This document shows positions 1-8,465 of a DNA stretch of 64,000 nt, piece after piece (positions within the stretch are counted from its first letter, which is position 1; each line of letters begins with the position of its first letter). The notes below the pieces were generated by a model. It made no database searches and had not been told where the DNA came from. It saw nothing but the letters and a program-made list of their open reading frames with translations. The DNA comes from UBA8752 sp036159995. GTDB taxonomy: Bacteria > Bacteroidota > Bacteroidia > Flavobacteriales_D > Sanyastnellaceae. The translations under genes were made by a program, and so were the position numbers. Where the stretch lies: the NCBI GenBank assembly GCA_036159995.1, contig JAYYEI010000060.1, forward strand, positions 1 to 64,000, written 5' to 3'.

Positions 1-1
1 C

Positions 2-136
2 AACCGAAATGGCGTCGAAGGGCTCTTCCCCATGTCCGACGCCGTCCTGCGCGAAGTGGACCGCAAGGCCCGAACCATCAGCCTCGAGTTGCCTGAGGGC
101 ATGTTCGACCTGTATTTCGGACAGGACGATGGGTAA
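2..136 (+). CDS. rimM: Ribosome maturation factor RimM, C-terminal fragment (5' end outside window)
   Basis: An open frame enters from the left edge and ends at TAA 134-136, leaving about 44 residues. The sequence around LFPMSDAVLREVDRK followed by LELPEGMFDLY matches the end of the PRC-barrel domain of RimM, in which a hydrophobic-P-hydrophobic strand is followed by VD and then LPEGLLDLY. RimM assists late 30S subunit assembly near the 16S rRNA 3' domain. The fragment is too short to exclude another PRC-barrel protein, but the terminal LPEG-LDLY signature is characteristic. The N-terminal RimM domain and any neighbouring rpsP or trmD lie outside the window. Confidence 0.7.
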   Translation, partial: NRNGVEGLFPMSDAVLREVDRKARTISLELPEGMFDLYFGQDDG

Positions 137-189
137 GCGGAATCCGGGTTGCCTGTCGGTCAATCTGGACTGGTCAAAATTCGAGGGTG

Positions 190-226
190 AATCCTCTGTC
201 GATCAGAGGATTGAACCGGATGGTTT
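190..226 (+). terminator. Hairpin and T-tract after rimM, possible terminator
   Basis: A perfect 9-bp inverted repeat (AATCCTCTG at 190-198, CAGAGGATT at 204-212, loop of 5) is followed by a small AACC/GGTT stem and a run of five T at about 222-226. It lies in the 214-base gap between rimM and the phoH-like gene. The T-run does not directly follow the main stem, so terminator function is tentative. I see no gene in the rest of the gap. Confidence 0.4.
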
Positions 227-350
227 TTCTCTCCCGGCTTGAACGTGAAGAAGTCCAAGCGTAGGGGTGCCGCACGCTCGTATGCTCGGAATAGCTTGGG
301 GATGTCGCAAACGTGACAGCGCATCGTGAACCCGGAGCCTCTTCCCGACC

Positions 351-1826
351 ATGGGAATGCCCCACAACCGATCGAACTTGACGACCAAGACTCCTTATCT
401 GGAACCTGACTCCGGGAACACTCCGGCCGAGACCAAGACCGAGCCGACCAAGACATCGGCGAGCAAGAAGGGCAAGTCCAAAAAGGCAGCCTCCGAGACC
501 AAAGTCAAGGTCTTCGTCATCGACACCTCCGTCCTCCTTCACGACCACAACGCGATCAAGAGCTTTGAGGACAACCGCGTGGCCATTCCGATCACGGTCC
601 TCGAGGAGCTGGACACGTTCAAAGTGGGCAATGACACCAAGAATTTCGAGGCCCGCGAGTGCATCCGCATCATCGACCGGCTGAGCAAGGAGTACACCCT
701 GCAAGAGTGGATTCCCCTAGAGAACGGACAGGATGGCCTCATGCGCATTGTGATGAGCGACGACGGTCACCCGAGTGGGCTTGACGCCTCGCGTGTCTTC
801 GACAAGAAGACCAACGACCACAAGATCCTGAGTGCCGCATTGCAGTTGCAGCACGATGAGCCTTCCATGAAAGTGGTCCTGGTCTCGAAGGACATCAACC
901 TCCGGCTCAAGGCCAAGGCGCTCAACCTGCCCGCTGAGGACTTCAAGACCGGCAAGGTCAAGGACAACAAGCACCTCTATAGCGGCAAGACGCTCATCGA
1001 AGGCATCGATGGCGAGGTGGTCCGGAAGATGTACGTTTCTGGCCAGACCCGGAAGATTTCCGTGCTGGGCAAGGAGCGCCGCAACAACCACTTCTACATC
1101 CTTCGCAATTGCTCCTCCTCCGCCCTCGGGTTCTTCAGCGAAGAGAAGAAGCTCATCGAGCGGGTCGATAAGAGTTACGCTTACGGAATCAAGCCCAAGA
1201 ATGCCGAACAGGCGTTTGCCTTGCACGCCATCATGAACCCGGACGTCCATCTCGTCACGGTCAGTGGCGTGGCGGGAACCGGCAAGACGCTCCTCGCCCT
1301 CGCCGGTGCCCTGGAGCAGAAGAACAAGTTCGACCAGATCATCTTGGCTCGGCCCATCGTCCCGCTGAGCAACAACGACATCGGGTACCTGCCCGGCGAT
1401 GCTGAGGAAAAGGTCAATCCCTACATGCAGCCGCTCTGGGACAACCTGAACTTCATCAAGAGCCAGTTCGGCCAGAACGAGCGGAAGTATCGGGCCATCG
1501 AGGAGATGAGGGCCCAAGGCAAGATCACCATCTGTCCCCTCGCCTACATCCGGGGCCGGAGTCTGTCCAACGTCATCTTCATCGTAGACGAGGCCCAGAA
1601 CCTGACCCCGCACGAGGTCAAGACCATCATCACCCGGGCTGGCGAGAATTCCAAGATCATCCTCACGGGCGATGTCCGGCAGATTGACACGCCCTACCTC
1701 GACGAGCAGTCCAACGGCATGAGCTATGTGATTGACCGGCTCAAGGGCCGCGACCTCTTCTGCCACGTCACCCTCGACAAGGGGGAGCGGAGCGAGCTGG
1801 CCAACCTGGCCAACGAGCACCTCTGA
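351..1826 (+). CDS. PhoH family protein with N-terminal PIN domain (PhoH2-type)
   Basis: The 491-residue protein has a lysine-rich, low-complexity start (to about residue 50). A PIN-type nuclease domain follows, opening with VFVIDTSVLLHD with its conserved first aspartate, and carrying the LEELD acidic motif. The C-terminal half is a PhoH-type P-loop ATPase with Walker A GVAGTGKT near residues 306-313, Walker B FIVDEAQN and a sensor segment LTGDVRQID. This PIN-PhoH architecture is known as PhoH2, described in the literature as an RNA helicase/RNase and sometimes found as a toxin. No cognate antitoxin frame is visible just upstream. The gene stands alone and is followed by an intrinsic terminator. 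The start at 351 is the first ATG; a second lies two codons later. Confidence 0.9.
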   Translation: MGMPHNRSNLTTKTPYLEPDSGNTPAETKTEPTKTSASKKGKSKKAASETKVKVFVIDTSVLLHDHNAIKSFEDNRVAIPITVLEELDTFKVGNDTKNFEARECIRIIDRLSKEYTLQEWIPLENGQDGLMRIVMSDDGHPSGLDASRVFDKKTNDHKILSAALQLQHDEPSMKVVLVSKDINLRLKAKALNLPAEDFKTGKVKDNKHLYSGKTLIEGIDGEVVRKMYVSGQTRKISVLGKERRNNHFYILRNCSSSALGFFSEEKKLIERVDKSYAYGIKPKNAEQAFALHAIMNPDVHLVTVSGVAGTGKTLLALAGALEQKNKFDQIILARPIVPLSNNDIGYLPGDAEEKVNPYMQPLWDNLNFIKSQFGQNERKYRAIEEMRAQGKITICPLAYIRGRSLSNVIFIVDEAQNLTPHEVKTIITRAGENSKIILTGDVRQIDTPYLDEQSNGMSYVIDRLKGRDLFCHVTLDKGERSELANLANEHL

Positions 1827-1848
1827 ACAGCCCACAACGACATCAGCA

Positions 1849-1884
1849 AACCCGGCGTGCCCATCGGTGAACGCCGGGTTTTTC
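1849..1884 (+). terminator. Intrinsic terminator of the phoH-like gene
   Basis: A perfect 10-bp stem (AACCCGGCGT at 1849-1858 pairing with ACGCCGGGTT at 1871-1880) with a 12-base loop runs directly into TTT. It starts 23 bases after the stop codon. Confidence 0.8.
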
Positions 1885-1933
1885 ATGGCCAGCCTTGCCC
1901 GTGCTTCGGCAACGAATGCAATCTCTGGTTTCC

Positions 1934-2602
1934 ATGTTTCGCCCCTTCCTTCTGTCCTTCTCCTTGTTCCTTTCCTCCGTTGCAATCGCTTGGCCGCCGG
2001 TTGACGATTCCTGCCGCAGTGACTTCGATGGCGATGGCGTGGTCGGCATGGCCGATCTGCTGTTGATGCTCGCCGATTTCGGCGCCCATTGCGAAGTCGA
2101 CCCTCCCGAGTCCCTGTCCTGGCCGGACGTGCGCTTCACCGAGCTTCACTACAACCCCGGCTCCCAACAGGGAAGTGACTCCAACTATGAGTTCCTTGAA
2201 CTGACCAATGCGGACTCCGTTGCAGTCAACCTCGCCGGGTGGTCCTTGAGTGAAGGCCTCGACTTCACCTTTCCTGAGGACAGCTGGCTGCAACCCGGGG
2301 ATTTCGTGGTGGTCACCACCGCCTCCACCACCTACGCTGGATTGGGCTATCCGGTCTTCGATTGGGGAACTGGCGGGCTGAACAATTCCGGGGAACTGCT
2401 GGCCCTTCGAGCGCCTGACAGCACCGTAGTCGAGTATGTGGAATACAGCGACACAGGCGACTGGGATGCCGCTCCGGATGGCCAGGGCCCCTCGTTGGAG
2501 CGCCTGTTCCTCTTTGGGCCCGCTTCGGATGCGGCGACGTGGTCGGCATCAATCAATGTGGGCGGAACGCCAGGGGCCATCAACAGCTTGTGGGTCGACT
2601 GA
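1934..2602 (+). CDS. Secreted lamin-tail-domain (LTD) protein
   Basis: The start at 1934 is preferred over in-frame ATGs at 1895 and 1916 because it places a clean signal peptide (MFRPFLLSFSLFLSSVAIA) at the N-terminus. A short acidic stretch DFDGDGVVGMADLLLMLADF resembles a dockerin or EF-hand calcium loop. The remainder, from about FTELHYNP through FLELTN, NLAGWSLSEG and PGDFVVV, is a typical lamin-tail (immunoglobulin-like) domain, a fold common in exported Bacteroidota proteins that presumably mediates cell-surface binding. The protein ends within the domain at GGTPGAIN, so it has no T9SS tail. It is convergent with the GH65 gene, with a 6-base gap. Confidence 0.75.
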   Translation: MFRPFLLSFSLFLSSVAIAWPPVDDSCRSDFDGDGVVGMADLLLMLADFGAHCEVDPPESLSWPDVRFTELHYNPGSQQGSDSNYEFLELTNADSVAVNLAGWSLSEGLDFTFPEDSWLQPGDFVVVTTASTTYAGLGYPVFDWGTGGLNNSGELLALRAPDSTVVEYVEYSDTGDWDAAPDGQGPSLERLFLFGPASDAATWSASINVGGTPGAINSLWVD

Positions 2603-2608
2603 CGATGC

Positions 2609-4882
2609 TCAGCCCAACCGCCGCGGCTCGCCGTCGACCACGATGTCGAGCGGATCCCCAGACGTCAAGGTCACGTCGCAGCCCTCGGGCTTGACGGCCA
2701 CTTGGAGCTGTCGACCCCGGAAGTGGAGGTTGAACGCATAGCCCTTCCAGACTGAGGGCAAAATGGGCTTGAAGTGGGGCACACCGTCCACAACGCGGTA
2801 CCCGCCGAAGCCCTCCACGACGCTCATCCACGTGCCGGCCATGGACGTGATGTGCAATCCCTGGTAGGCTTCGCGGTTGTAGTCGTCCAGGTCGAGGCGG
2901 GCGGTCCGGAGGTACATTTCCACCGCCTTCTCCTCCATGCCGAGCTTGGCCGCTAGGACCACGTGGACGCAAGGGCTCAGGCTGCTCTCGTGCACCGTCC
3001 TCGGCTCGTAGAACTCGAAGTTCTCGCGGTGCGTCTCTTCGTCGAATTCGTCTTCGAAGAAGTAGAAGCCCTGCAGGGTGTCGGCCTGCTTGATGTAGAC
3101 CGAACGCAGGATGCGGTCCCAACTCCAGTGTTGGTTGATGGGGCGCTCGGCATCGTCGAGGTCGGCCGCCATCCGCTGCTCCTTGTCCATGTAGCCGTCC
3201 TGCTGAAGGAACACGCGGGTGCCCTCCAAAGACGGGTAGAACATGCCGTTCGAAACGGACTCCCAATGTGGGCGCTCTGCGGACTCATCGAAGGACCACC
3301 GGGCGTTCTGCTCGGCAAGGGCATCAGGCGCATGGGCCTTCATCCAGTCCAGTGCTTCACCAGCGTACTGGAGGCACCACGCCGCGAGGCGGTTGGTGTA
3401 CCAGTTGTTGTTGACGTTGTTCTCGTATTCGTTCGGGCCGGTCACGCCGAGCATAACCCAAGCCTGCTTGGCTTCAGACCAATTGACGCGCTGGGCCCAG
3501 AACCGGGCCACACCGAGCACGACTTCCCATCCACCGTCGGCCATGTAGGCCGCGTCTCCGCTCTGACGGATGTAGTTGTGGATGGCGTAGACCATGGCGC
3601 CGTTGCGGTGGATTTCCTCGAAGGTGATCTCCCACTCGTTGTGGCACTCCTCCCCGTTCATGGTGACCATCGGGTAGAGTGCCGCGCCTCCGGTGAACCC
3701 GAGCTTTTCGGCGTTCTCGATGGCGCGCTCGAGGTGGTTGCGTCGGTAAACGAGCAACTGGCGGGAAACCGAGGCAGGATGGGTGCCGAGGAAGAACGGC
3801 AGGCAATAGGCCTCCGTGTCCCAATAGCTTGCCCCGCCGTACTTCTCCCCCGTGAACCCCTTGGGACCCACGTTGAGCCGGGGGTCGTCCCCGGTGTAGG
3901 TCTGGTTCAGGTGGAAGATGTTGAATCGGATGGCCTGCTGGGCTGCGTCGTCGCCTTCAATGACGATGTCCGCCCCTTCCCAAATGGCCGCCCAGGCCAT
4001 GGCGTGATCCTGCCGTGCTGCGTTCCAACCGTTGGCCTCGGCCTCGGCCGCCTTTTGCTGGGCCACAGCGATGAGGGCGTCCGGAGCGTGGTCGAAATCA
4101 CGGACGAGGCCCACCTGCTTGTCGAGGAGGACCGAGGCCCCAGCCGATGCCGTGCAAGAGAACGCGAGGGCGTGCCCCATCTCGAGCGGAGAAGCCTGGG
4201 CCTCGACGGGTTGGCCGTCCACGGCGCACGAGGCCCGGAAGGCATGGCCCACCTGGAAGCCGGTCTTGCGGGTTTTGACGAGCAGGTGGCCACCTTCGGC
4301 GTCTCCCCCCTTTTCGACCACTTCCCAAAAGCGCTCTTCCCAATTGGCGTCCTCATTCTGGACATCCCCGTTCAGCAGAGCCACCAGCTCGAGATTGGCC
4401 TCACCGGATAGCACATCGATTGCGTAGCGCACATGGGCCGTTTCGACGTCTGCCATGCTGCAGAAGCGCTGGGCCTTCACCGACAGGATGCACCCGGCGA
4501 TGTCCACCTCAAAGGACCGCGTGAGCAGGCCGATGTGCATGTCGAGGGTCCGCCGGAAGTGGCGGGGCGCCTGCTTGGCCAGGTCGAGCTCCACGCCATT
4601 GATCCGGACGCGGATGGACGTCCAATCCGGAGCATTGAGCACCTTGGCGAAATACTCGGGGTAGCCGTTCTTCCACCAGCCGACCTTGGTCTTGTCCGGG
4701 TAATAGACACCACCGACATAGCTGCCGCGCAGGTGGTCGCCGGAGTAGACCTCCTCGTGGTTGGCACGCTGGCCGAAACGGCCGTTGCCAATGCTGAAGA
4801 TGGATTCGGAACTGCGCTGGCGATCGGGGTGGAATCCCGTCTCCACCACTTTCCAGGGGTCGATGTCGAGATAGCGTTCCAT
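2609..4882 (-). CDS. mapA: Glycoside hydrolase family 65 phosphorylase, probably maltose phosphorylase
   Basis: This 757-residue protein has the full GH65 layout: an N-terminal beta-sandwich, an (alpha/alpha)6 barrel with the GVTGPNEYENNVNNNWYTN motif, and a small C-terminal sheet. The Glu in GPNEY falls at about residue 485, almost the position of the general acid (Glu487) in Lactobacillus brevis maltose phosphorylase. The reaction would be maltose plus phosphate to glucose plus beta-glucose-1-phosphate in the cytoplasm. It is the last gene of the pfkA operon, directly after beta-phosphoglucomutase, which consumes its product. The open frame runs further upstream into pgmB; I start at ATG 4880-4882 because MERYLDIDPW begins the family homology. 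Kojibiose or trehalose phosphorylase cannot be excluded, but starch enzymes nearby favour maltose. Confidence 0.88.
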   Translation of the reverse strand: MERYLDIDPWKVVETGFHPDRQRSSESIFSIGNGRFGQRANHEEVYSGDHLRGSYVGGVYYPDKTKVGWWKNGYPEYFAKVLNAPDWTSIRVRINGVELDLAKQAPRHFRRTLDMHIGLLTRSFEVDIAGCILSVKAQRFCSMADVETAHVRYAIDVLSGEANLELVALLNGDVQNEDANWEERFWEVVEKGGDAEGGHLLVKTRKTGFQVGHAFRASCAVDGQPVEAQASPLEMGHALAFSCTASAGASVLLDKQVGLVRDFDHAPDALIAVAQQKAAEAEANGWNAARQDHAMAWAAIWEGADIVIEGDDAAQQAIRFNIFHLNQTYTGDDPRLNVGPKGFTGEKYGGASYWDTEAYCLPFFLGTHPASVSRQLLVYRRNHLERAIENAEKLGFTGGAALYPMVTMNGEECHNEWEITFEEIHRNGAMVYAIHNYIRQSGDAAYMADGGWEVVLGVARFWAQRVNWSEAKQAWVMLGVTGPNEYENNVNNNWYTNRLAAWCLQYAGEALDWMKAHAPDALAEQNARWSFDESAERPHWESVSNGMFYPSLEGTRVFLQQDGYMDKEQRMAADLDDAERPINQHWSWDRILRSVYIKQADTLQGFYFFEDEFDEETHRENFEFYEPRTVHESSLSPCVHVVLAAKLGMEEKAVEMYLRTARLDLDDYNREAYQGLHITSMAGTWMSVVEGFGGYRVVDGVPHFKPILPSVWKGYAFNLHFRGRQLQVAVKPEGCDVTLTSGDPLDIVVDGEPRRLG

Positions 4883-4899
4883 GGAGAACGAAAGTAGAA

Positions 4900-5559
4900 T
4901 CAGGAGAGGCGGTCGACCAAGCTTCTCATCGTGAAGCCGTCGAAGCCATCGAGGATGAAGTCCGCTTTGCTGAGGGTCTTGGCGTCGCCGATGCCGACCA
5001 CACGGAAACCGCCATTCAAGGCGGCCTGCACACCGGACACGGCGTCCTCGAACACCACGGTGCGGGCCGGTTCCGAGCCGAGGGCATCCGCCCCCTTCAG
5101 GAAGACTTCGGGGTCGGGCTTGGAGAAGGTGATGCTGTTGCCGTCGATGATGACATCGAACCGGTCCGCGATGCGGCAACGGTCCAGGATGAGCGGCGCA
5201 TTCTTGCTGCTCGACCCGAGCGCGACGCCGACCCCGGCCGCCCGGAGTTCATCGATGAAGGCCACGATCCCGGGGAACAGCTCGTCGGGCTGCATGGCCT
5301 CGACTTGGGCGAGGTACCACTCGTTCTTGCGGTCCATCAGACGGACCTTGGTGTCGTTGTCCAGCTCGAGATTGCCCTTCCGCAGGATGTACTCGAGGGA
5401 ATCCACACGGCTCACGCCCTTCAATTGATCGTTGTCCGCATGGTCAAACGGCACGCCAAGCTCATCGGCGAGCCGCTGCCACGCCGTGAAGTGGTACTTG
5501 GCGGTGTCCACGATGACACCGTCCAGATCGAAGAGGCAGGCTTGGAGTTCGAACGCCAT
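4900..5559 (-). CDS. pgmB: Beta-phosphoglucomutase (HAD superfamily)
   Basis: The 219-residue HAD-family protein opens with the nucleophile motif LFDLDGVIVDT, has the cap-domain segment KGVSRVDSLEYIL typical of beta-phosphoglucomutases, the motif II serine region ALGSSSKNA and the acidic motif FEDAVSGVQAA. It converts beta-glucose-1-phosphate to glucose-6-phosphate with beta-glucose-1,6-bisphosphate as intermediate. It sits 17 bases before the GH65 phosphorylase gene and 3 bases after the sugar kinase gene. This classic pairing makes both assignments stronger. Length matches the family (about 220 residues). Confidence 0.92.
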   Translation of the reverse strand: MAFELQACLFDLDGVIVDTAKYHFTAWQRLADELGVPFDHADNDQLKGVSRVDSLEYILRKGNLELDNDTKVRLMDRKNEWYLAQVEAMQPDELFPGIVAFIDELRAAGVGVALGSSSKNAPLILDRCRIADRFDVIIDGNSITFSKPDPEVFLKGADALGSEPARTVVFEDAVSGVQAALNGGFRVVGIGDAKTLSKADFILDGFDGFTMRSLVDRLS

Positions 5560-5562
5560 GGT

Positions 5563-6432
5563 TCAGGACTGCAAGGCCGGCAGAATGTGCTTCAGGTGGT
5601 AGGAGGCCAAGCCGTCGATCGGCTTCTTGATGATCGCCCCCACCGTGATGCCCTCCGCCTCACAGACGGCGCGGAGCTCGTCCTGGAAGTGGTAGGCCAC
5701 GCTGCCGATGAAGTGCACCGGTTCGGACGCCCAATTGGCAAAGCACTTGACATGCACATCCAAGAAGGTCCCGAATCCCTCCTTCAGCCAGGCCTGGAAC
5801 AGGGGCTGCTCCTTGTGCTTTCCGATGAAGGTCATGAAACTGGCCAGAAAGACGTTGGGGTCCGGCTCTCGGTAGACCTTGTCGATGATGTCCGACTTGG
5901 AGAACCCGTAGGTCGCATCGAAGTCGGCCGCTACCTCGGCTGGCAGGCGGTGGTAGAGTCGCGCAGCAAGGAGCTTCTTGCCATGCCAGCTTCCGCTCGC
6001 CTCATCCCCGAGGATGTAGGCCAGGGCCGGCACTTCCTCGTGGACCTCATTGCCATCGAAATGACAGCTGTTGGAACCTGTTCCGATGATGCACGTGATG
6101 CCCGGACGACCATCGTAGGTGCTGAAGGCGGCGCCGACGAGGTCGTGGTCGACGACCACGCTGGCCCCGGCGAAGACACGTTGCAGGCCATCCTGAATGA
6201 TGCCGCAAAGTTCCTCACTGCTGCTTCCCGCTCCGTAAAAGAAGACATGCGTGATGTCGGAGGCGATTTTCTGGACGTCCGCATTGGCCCCCATCACCTC
6301 CTCCACCAGATCAGCGGTATGGAAATAGGGGTTGAATCCCATCGTGTGGAATTCCGCGATTTCCTTGCCCGATTCATCGAGCAATTGCCAGTCGCACTTC
6401 GTCGATCCGCTGTCCGCAATCAGGATGCGCAT
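5563..6432 (-). CDS. BadF/BadG-type ATPase, N-acetylglucosamine kinase-like sugar kinase
   Basis: The 289-residue protein belongs to the ASKHA fold group annotated in Bacteroidota as BadF/BadG/BcrA/BcrD ATPase or GlcNAc kinase-like. The phosphate-1 motif ADSGSTKCDW is at residues 6-15, and the second phosphate loop is CIIGTGSNSCHFDG. The Bacteroidota members have no firmly established substrate known to me. Here it lies between gap and pgmB in an operon for maltose breakdown, 4 bases after gap. GH65 phosphorolysis releases one free glucose per maltose and no other glucokinase is visible in the operon, so I infer that it phosphorylates glucose. Glucosamine or GlcNAc remain alternatives. Confidence 0.75.
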   Translation of the reverse strand: MRILIADSGSTKCDWQLLDESGKEIAEFHTMGFNPYFHTADLVEEVMGANADVQKIASDITHVFFYGAGSSSEELCGIIQDGLQRVFAGASVVVDHDLVGAAFSTYDGRPGITCIIGTGSNSCHFDGNEVHEEVPALAYILGDEASGSWHGKKLLAARLYHRLPAEVAADFDATYGFSKSDIIDKVYREPDPNVFLASFMTFIGKHKEQPLFQAWLKEGFGTFLDVHVKCFANWASEPVHFIGSVAYHFQDELRAVCEAEGITVGAIIKKPIDGLASYHLKHILPALQS

Positions 6433-6436
6433 GGTC

Positions 6437-7423
6437 TCAGCCGATGCGCTTCACGAGATCCGCGACGCGGGCGGAATAGCCCATTTCGTTGTCGTACCAA
6501 CCGAAGACCTTGACCATGTTGCCCTGAGCGGAGGTCATGCCGGCGTCGAAGATGTTGCTGTGCGGGTTGCCCACGATGTCGGCGCTGACGATGGGGTCCT
6601 CGGTGTATTCGAGGATGCCCTTCATCGGGCCATCGGCTGCGGCCTTCATGGCGGCATTGACCTCCTCGGCCGTCACCTCGCGGCTGAGCGTGGCAACGAG
6701 ATCGGTCACGGAACCCGTCGGGGTCGGAACCCGGACGGCTACACCGTCCAGCTTGCCCTTCAACTCAGGCAGGACGAGGCCAACGGCCACAGCGGCACCC
6801 GTTGTCGTGGGAATCATGCTCATCGCGGCGGCGCGGGCACGGCGAAGATCGCTGTGCGGGGCGTCCTGGATCCGCTGGTCGGACGTGTAGGCGTGGATGG
6901 TCGTGATGTAACCCTGCTCCAACCCGAAGCTGTCGTTGAGCACCTTGGCCATCGGGGCCAGACAGTTGGTGGTGCAGCTGGCGTTGGACAGGATGGTGTC
7001 TTCCGCGGTCAGCACACCATCGTTGACACCGAGGACAACGGTCTTGACCCCACCTTTGGCCGGGGCGGAGATGACCACCTTTCGGGCACCGGCAGTCAGG
7101 TGCTTACCGGCCCCCTCGGGATCCCGAAAGACGCCCGTGCTCTCCACGACAACATCGCAGCCGAGGTCGCCCCACGGCAGGGCGGCCGGGTCGCGTTCGG
7201 CGGTGACATGGATGGTCTTGCCATTGACCACGAGATGACCTCCTTCAACGCGAACCTCACCCGGGAAGCGGCCGTGGATGCTGTCGTACTTGAGCAGGTG
7301 GGCCAGCGTATCGACGCTGGTCAGGTCATTGATGGCACAGATTTCAACGCCGTCCTTGGTCAGGAGCTGGCGGAAGGAGAGCCGGCCGATGCGGCCGAAT
7401 CCATTGATGGCAACCTTGGTCAT
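6437..7423 (-). CDS. gap: Glyceraldehyde-3-phosphate dehydrogenase, type I
   Basis: The 328-residue protein has the Rossmann start MTKVAINGFGRIGR, Asp33 in AINDL (NAD-type cofactor specificity) and the catalytic SNASCTTNC with Cys150. It ends in the usual W-NE-GYS-RV segment (GWYDNEMGYSARVADL). It oxidises glyceraldehyde-3-phosphate to 1,3-bisphosphoglycerate. The open frame extends upstream beyond the real start; ATG 7421-7423 is chosen because homology begins there. It lies 16 bases after pfkA in the same operon, an unusual placement with a disaccharide phosphorylase and a sugar kinase. Confidence 0.96.
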   Translation of the reverse strand: MTKVAINGFGRIGRLSFRQLLTKDGVEICAINDLTSVDTLAHLLKYDSIHGRFPGEVRVEGGHLVVNGKTIHVTAERDPAALPWGDLGCDVVVESTGVFRDPEGAGKHLTAGARKVVISAPAKGGVKTVVLGVNDGVLTAEDTILSNASCTTNCLAPMAKVLNDSFGLEQGYITTIHAYTSDQRIQDAPHSDLRRARAAAMSMIPTTTGAAVAVGLVLPELKGKLDGVAVRVPTPTGSVTDLVATLSREVTAEEVNAAMKAAADGPMKGILEYTEDPIVSADIVGNPHSNIFDAGMTSAQGNMVKVFGWYDNEMGYSARVADLVKRIG

Positions 7424-7439
7424 GGTGTAGGGTTTGCGT

Positions 7440-8420
7440 TCAGATGCTGAGGATTTGGGCCACGCGAAGTTCTTCGTCCAGCCCTTTTGATTTGCGGTTG
7501 ATGGCTTCCGCGAACGGGGTGTAGACCACCTCATCGTTCACGATGCCGGCCATCACGGCGGTTTGTCCGGCGAGCAACGCCTCTACGGCGCCCACGCCCA
7601 TCCGGCTGGCCAACACCCGGTCGAAACAGCTGGGGTCACCTCCACGCTGGATGTGGCCGAGCACGGTCACCCGCGTGTCGTATTTGTCGTATCGGGAATG
7701 AACCTTCGCGGCGATTTCCATCGCGCCTCCATTCGCATCCCCTTCGGCGACGATGACAATGGAACTGGTCTTATTGGACTCTTCCCCCCGCTCGAGGATG
7801 CCGATGAGATCGTCAATGTCCATGCCGGCCTCGGGCGTCATCACGGCGATGGCTCCGGTGGCGATGCCCGTCTTGAGGGCGATGTAGCCGCTGTCCCGGC
7901 CCATCACCTCCACGAAGAACAACCGGTTGTGGCTGCTGGCCGTATCCCGGATCTTGTCCACGGCCTCCACGACCGTATTTGTGGCGGTGTCGTACCCGAT
8001 GGTGTAGTCCGTGCCCGCCAGATCGTTGTCGATGGTCCCGGGAATGCCCACGACCCGGACGCCGTGCTCTTCCGCGAGCTTCATGGCCCCTGTAAATGTG
8101 CCGTTGCCCCCGATGACCACAAGAGCGTCGATGTTGCCGTTGCGGAGCACTTCGGCCCCCTTCGCACGGCCCCCGGGCTCGTAGAAATCCTGGCAACGGG
8201 CACTCTTGAGGATGGTGCCGCCCCGACCGAGGATCTTGGCCACGGAGCGGGCGTGCAGGCGCTTGAGATCACCCGTGATCAGGCCTTGGTAGCCCTGAAA
8301 AACACCCGTCACTTCGATGCCGTGAAAGACAGCGGCGCGGACCACGGCGCGGATGGCGGCGTTCATGCCAGGGGCATCTCCACCGCTCGTCAGCACTCCA
8401 ATGCGTTGAATCTTGCTCAT
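7440..8420 (-). CDS. pfkA: ATP-dependent 6-phosphofructokinase
   Basis: This 326-residue protein matches bacterial PfkA: nucleotide loop TSGGDAPGMNAAIR (residues 11-24), catalytic GIPGTIDNDL with Asp131, the substrate segment VEVMGRDSGYIAL and the C-terminal HIQRGGDPSCFDR. It makes fructose-1,6-bisphosphate. The Mg-site motif reads GGNGT with Asn106 where E. coli PfkA has GGDGS with Asp103, a small oddity. It is the first gene of the operon and starts 70 bases from the divergent Nudix regulator gene, with a palindromic operator between them. An in-frame extension to 8561 would cross that operator and has no homology, so ATG 8418-8420 is used. Confidence 0.93.
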   Translation of the reverse strand: MSKIQRIGVLTSGGDAPGMNAAIRAVVRAAVFHGIEVTGVFQGYQGLITGDLKRLHARSVAKILGRGGTILKSARCQDFYEPGGRAKGAEVLRNGNIDALVVIGGNGTFTGAMKLAEEHGVRVVGIPGTIDNDLAGTDYTIGYDTATNTVVEAVDKIRDTASSHNRLFFVEVMGRDSGYIALKTGIATGAIAVMTPEAGMDIDDLIGILERGEESNKTSSIVIVAEGDANGGAMEIAAKVHSRYDKYDTRVTVLGHIQRGGDPSCFDRVLASRMGVGAVEALLAGQTAVMAGIVNDEVVYTPFAEAINRKSKGLDEELRVAQILSI

Positions 8421-8465
8421 CGTAATCAGGGCCGCGAATGTACGGCGGCGAGCGCCTTGTGGAAA

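Noticed and set aside
351..1826. PhoH2 as part of a toxin-antitoxin pair
   Set aside because: No short frame with a start and plausible coding pattern directly upstream; the 214-base gap holds only a hairpin.
717..1985. A 422-codon minus-strand frame opposite the phoH-like gene
   Set aside because: The phoH-like frame has clear PIN and P-loop motifs; this one has none and crosses its terminator.
4883..5179. N-terminal extension of the GH65 gene into pgmB
   Set aside because: The added residues overlap pgmB in another frame and lack homology; MERYLDIDPW at 4882 is the family start.
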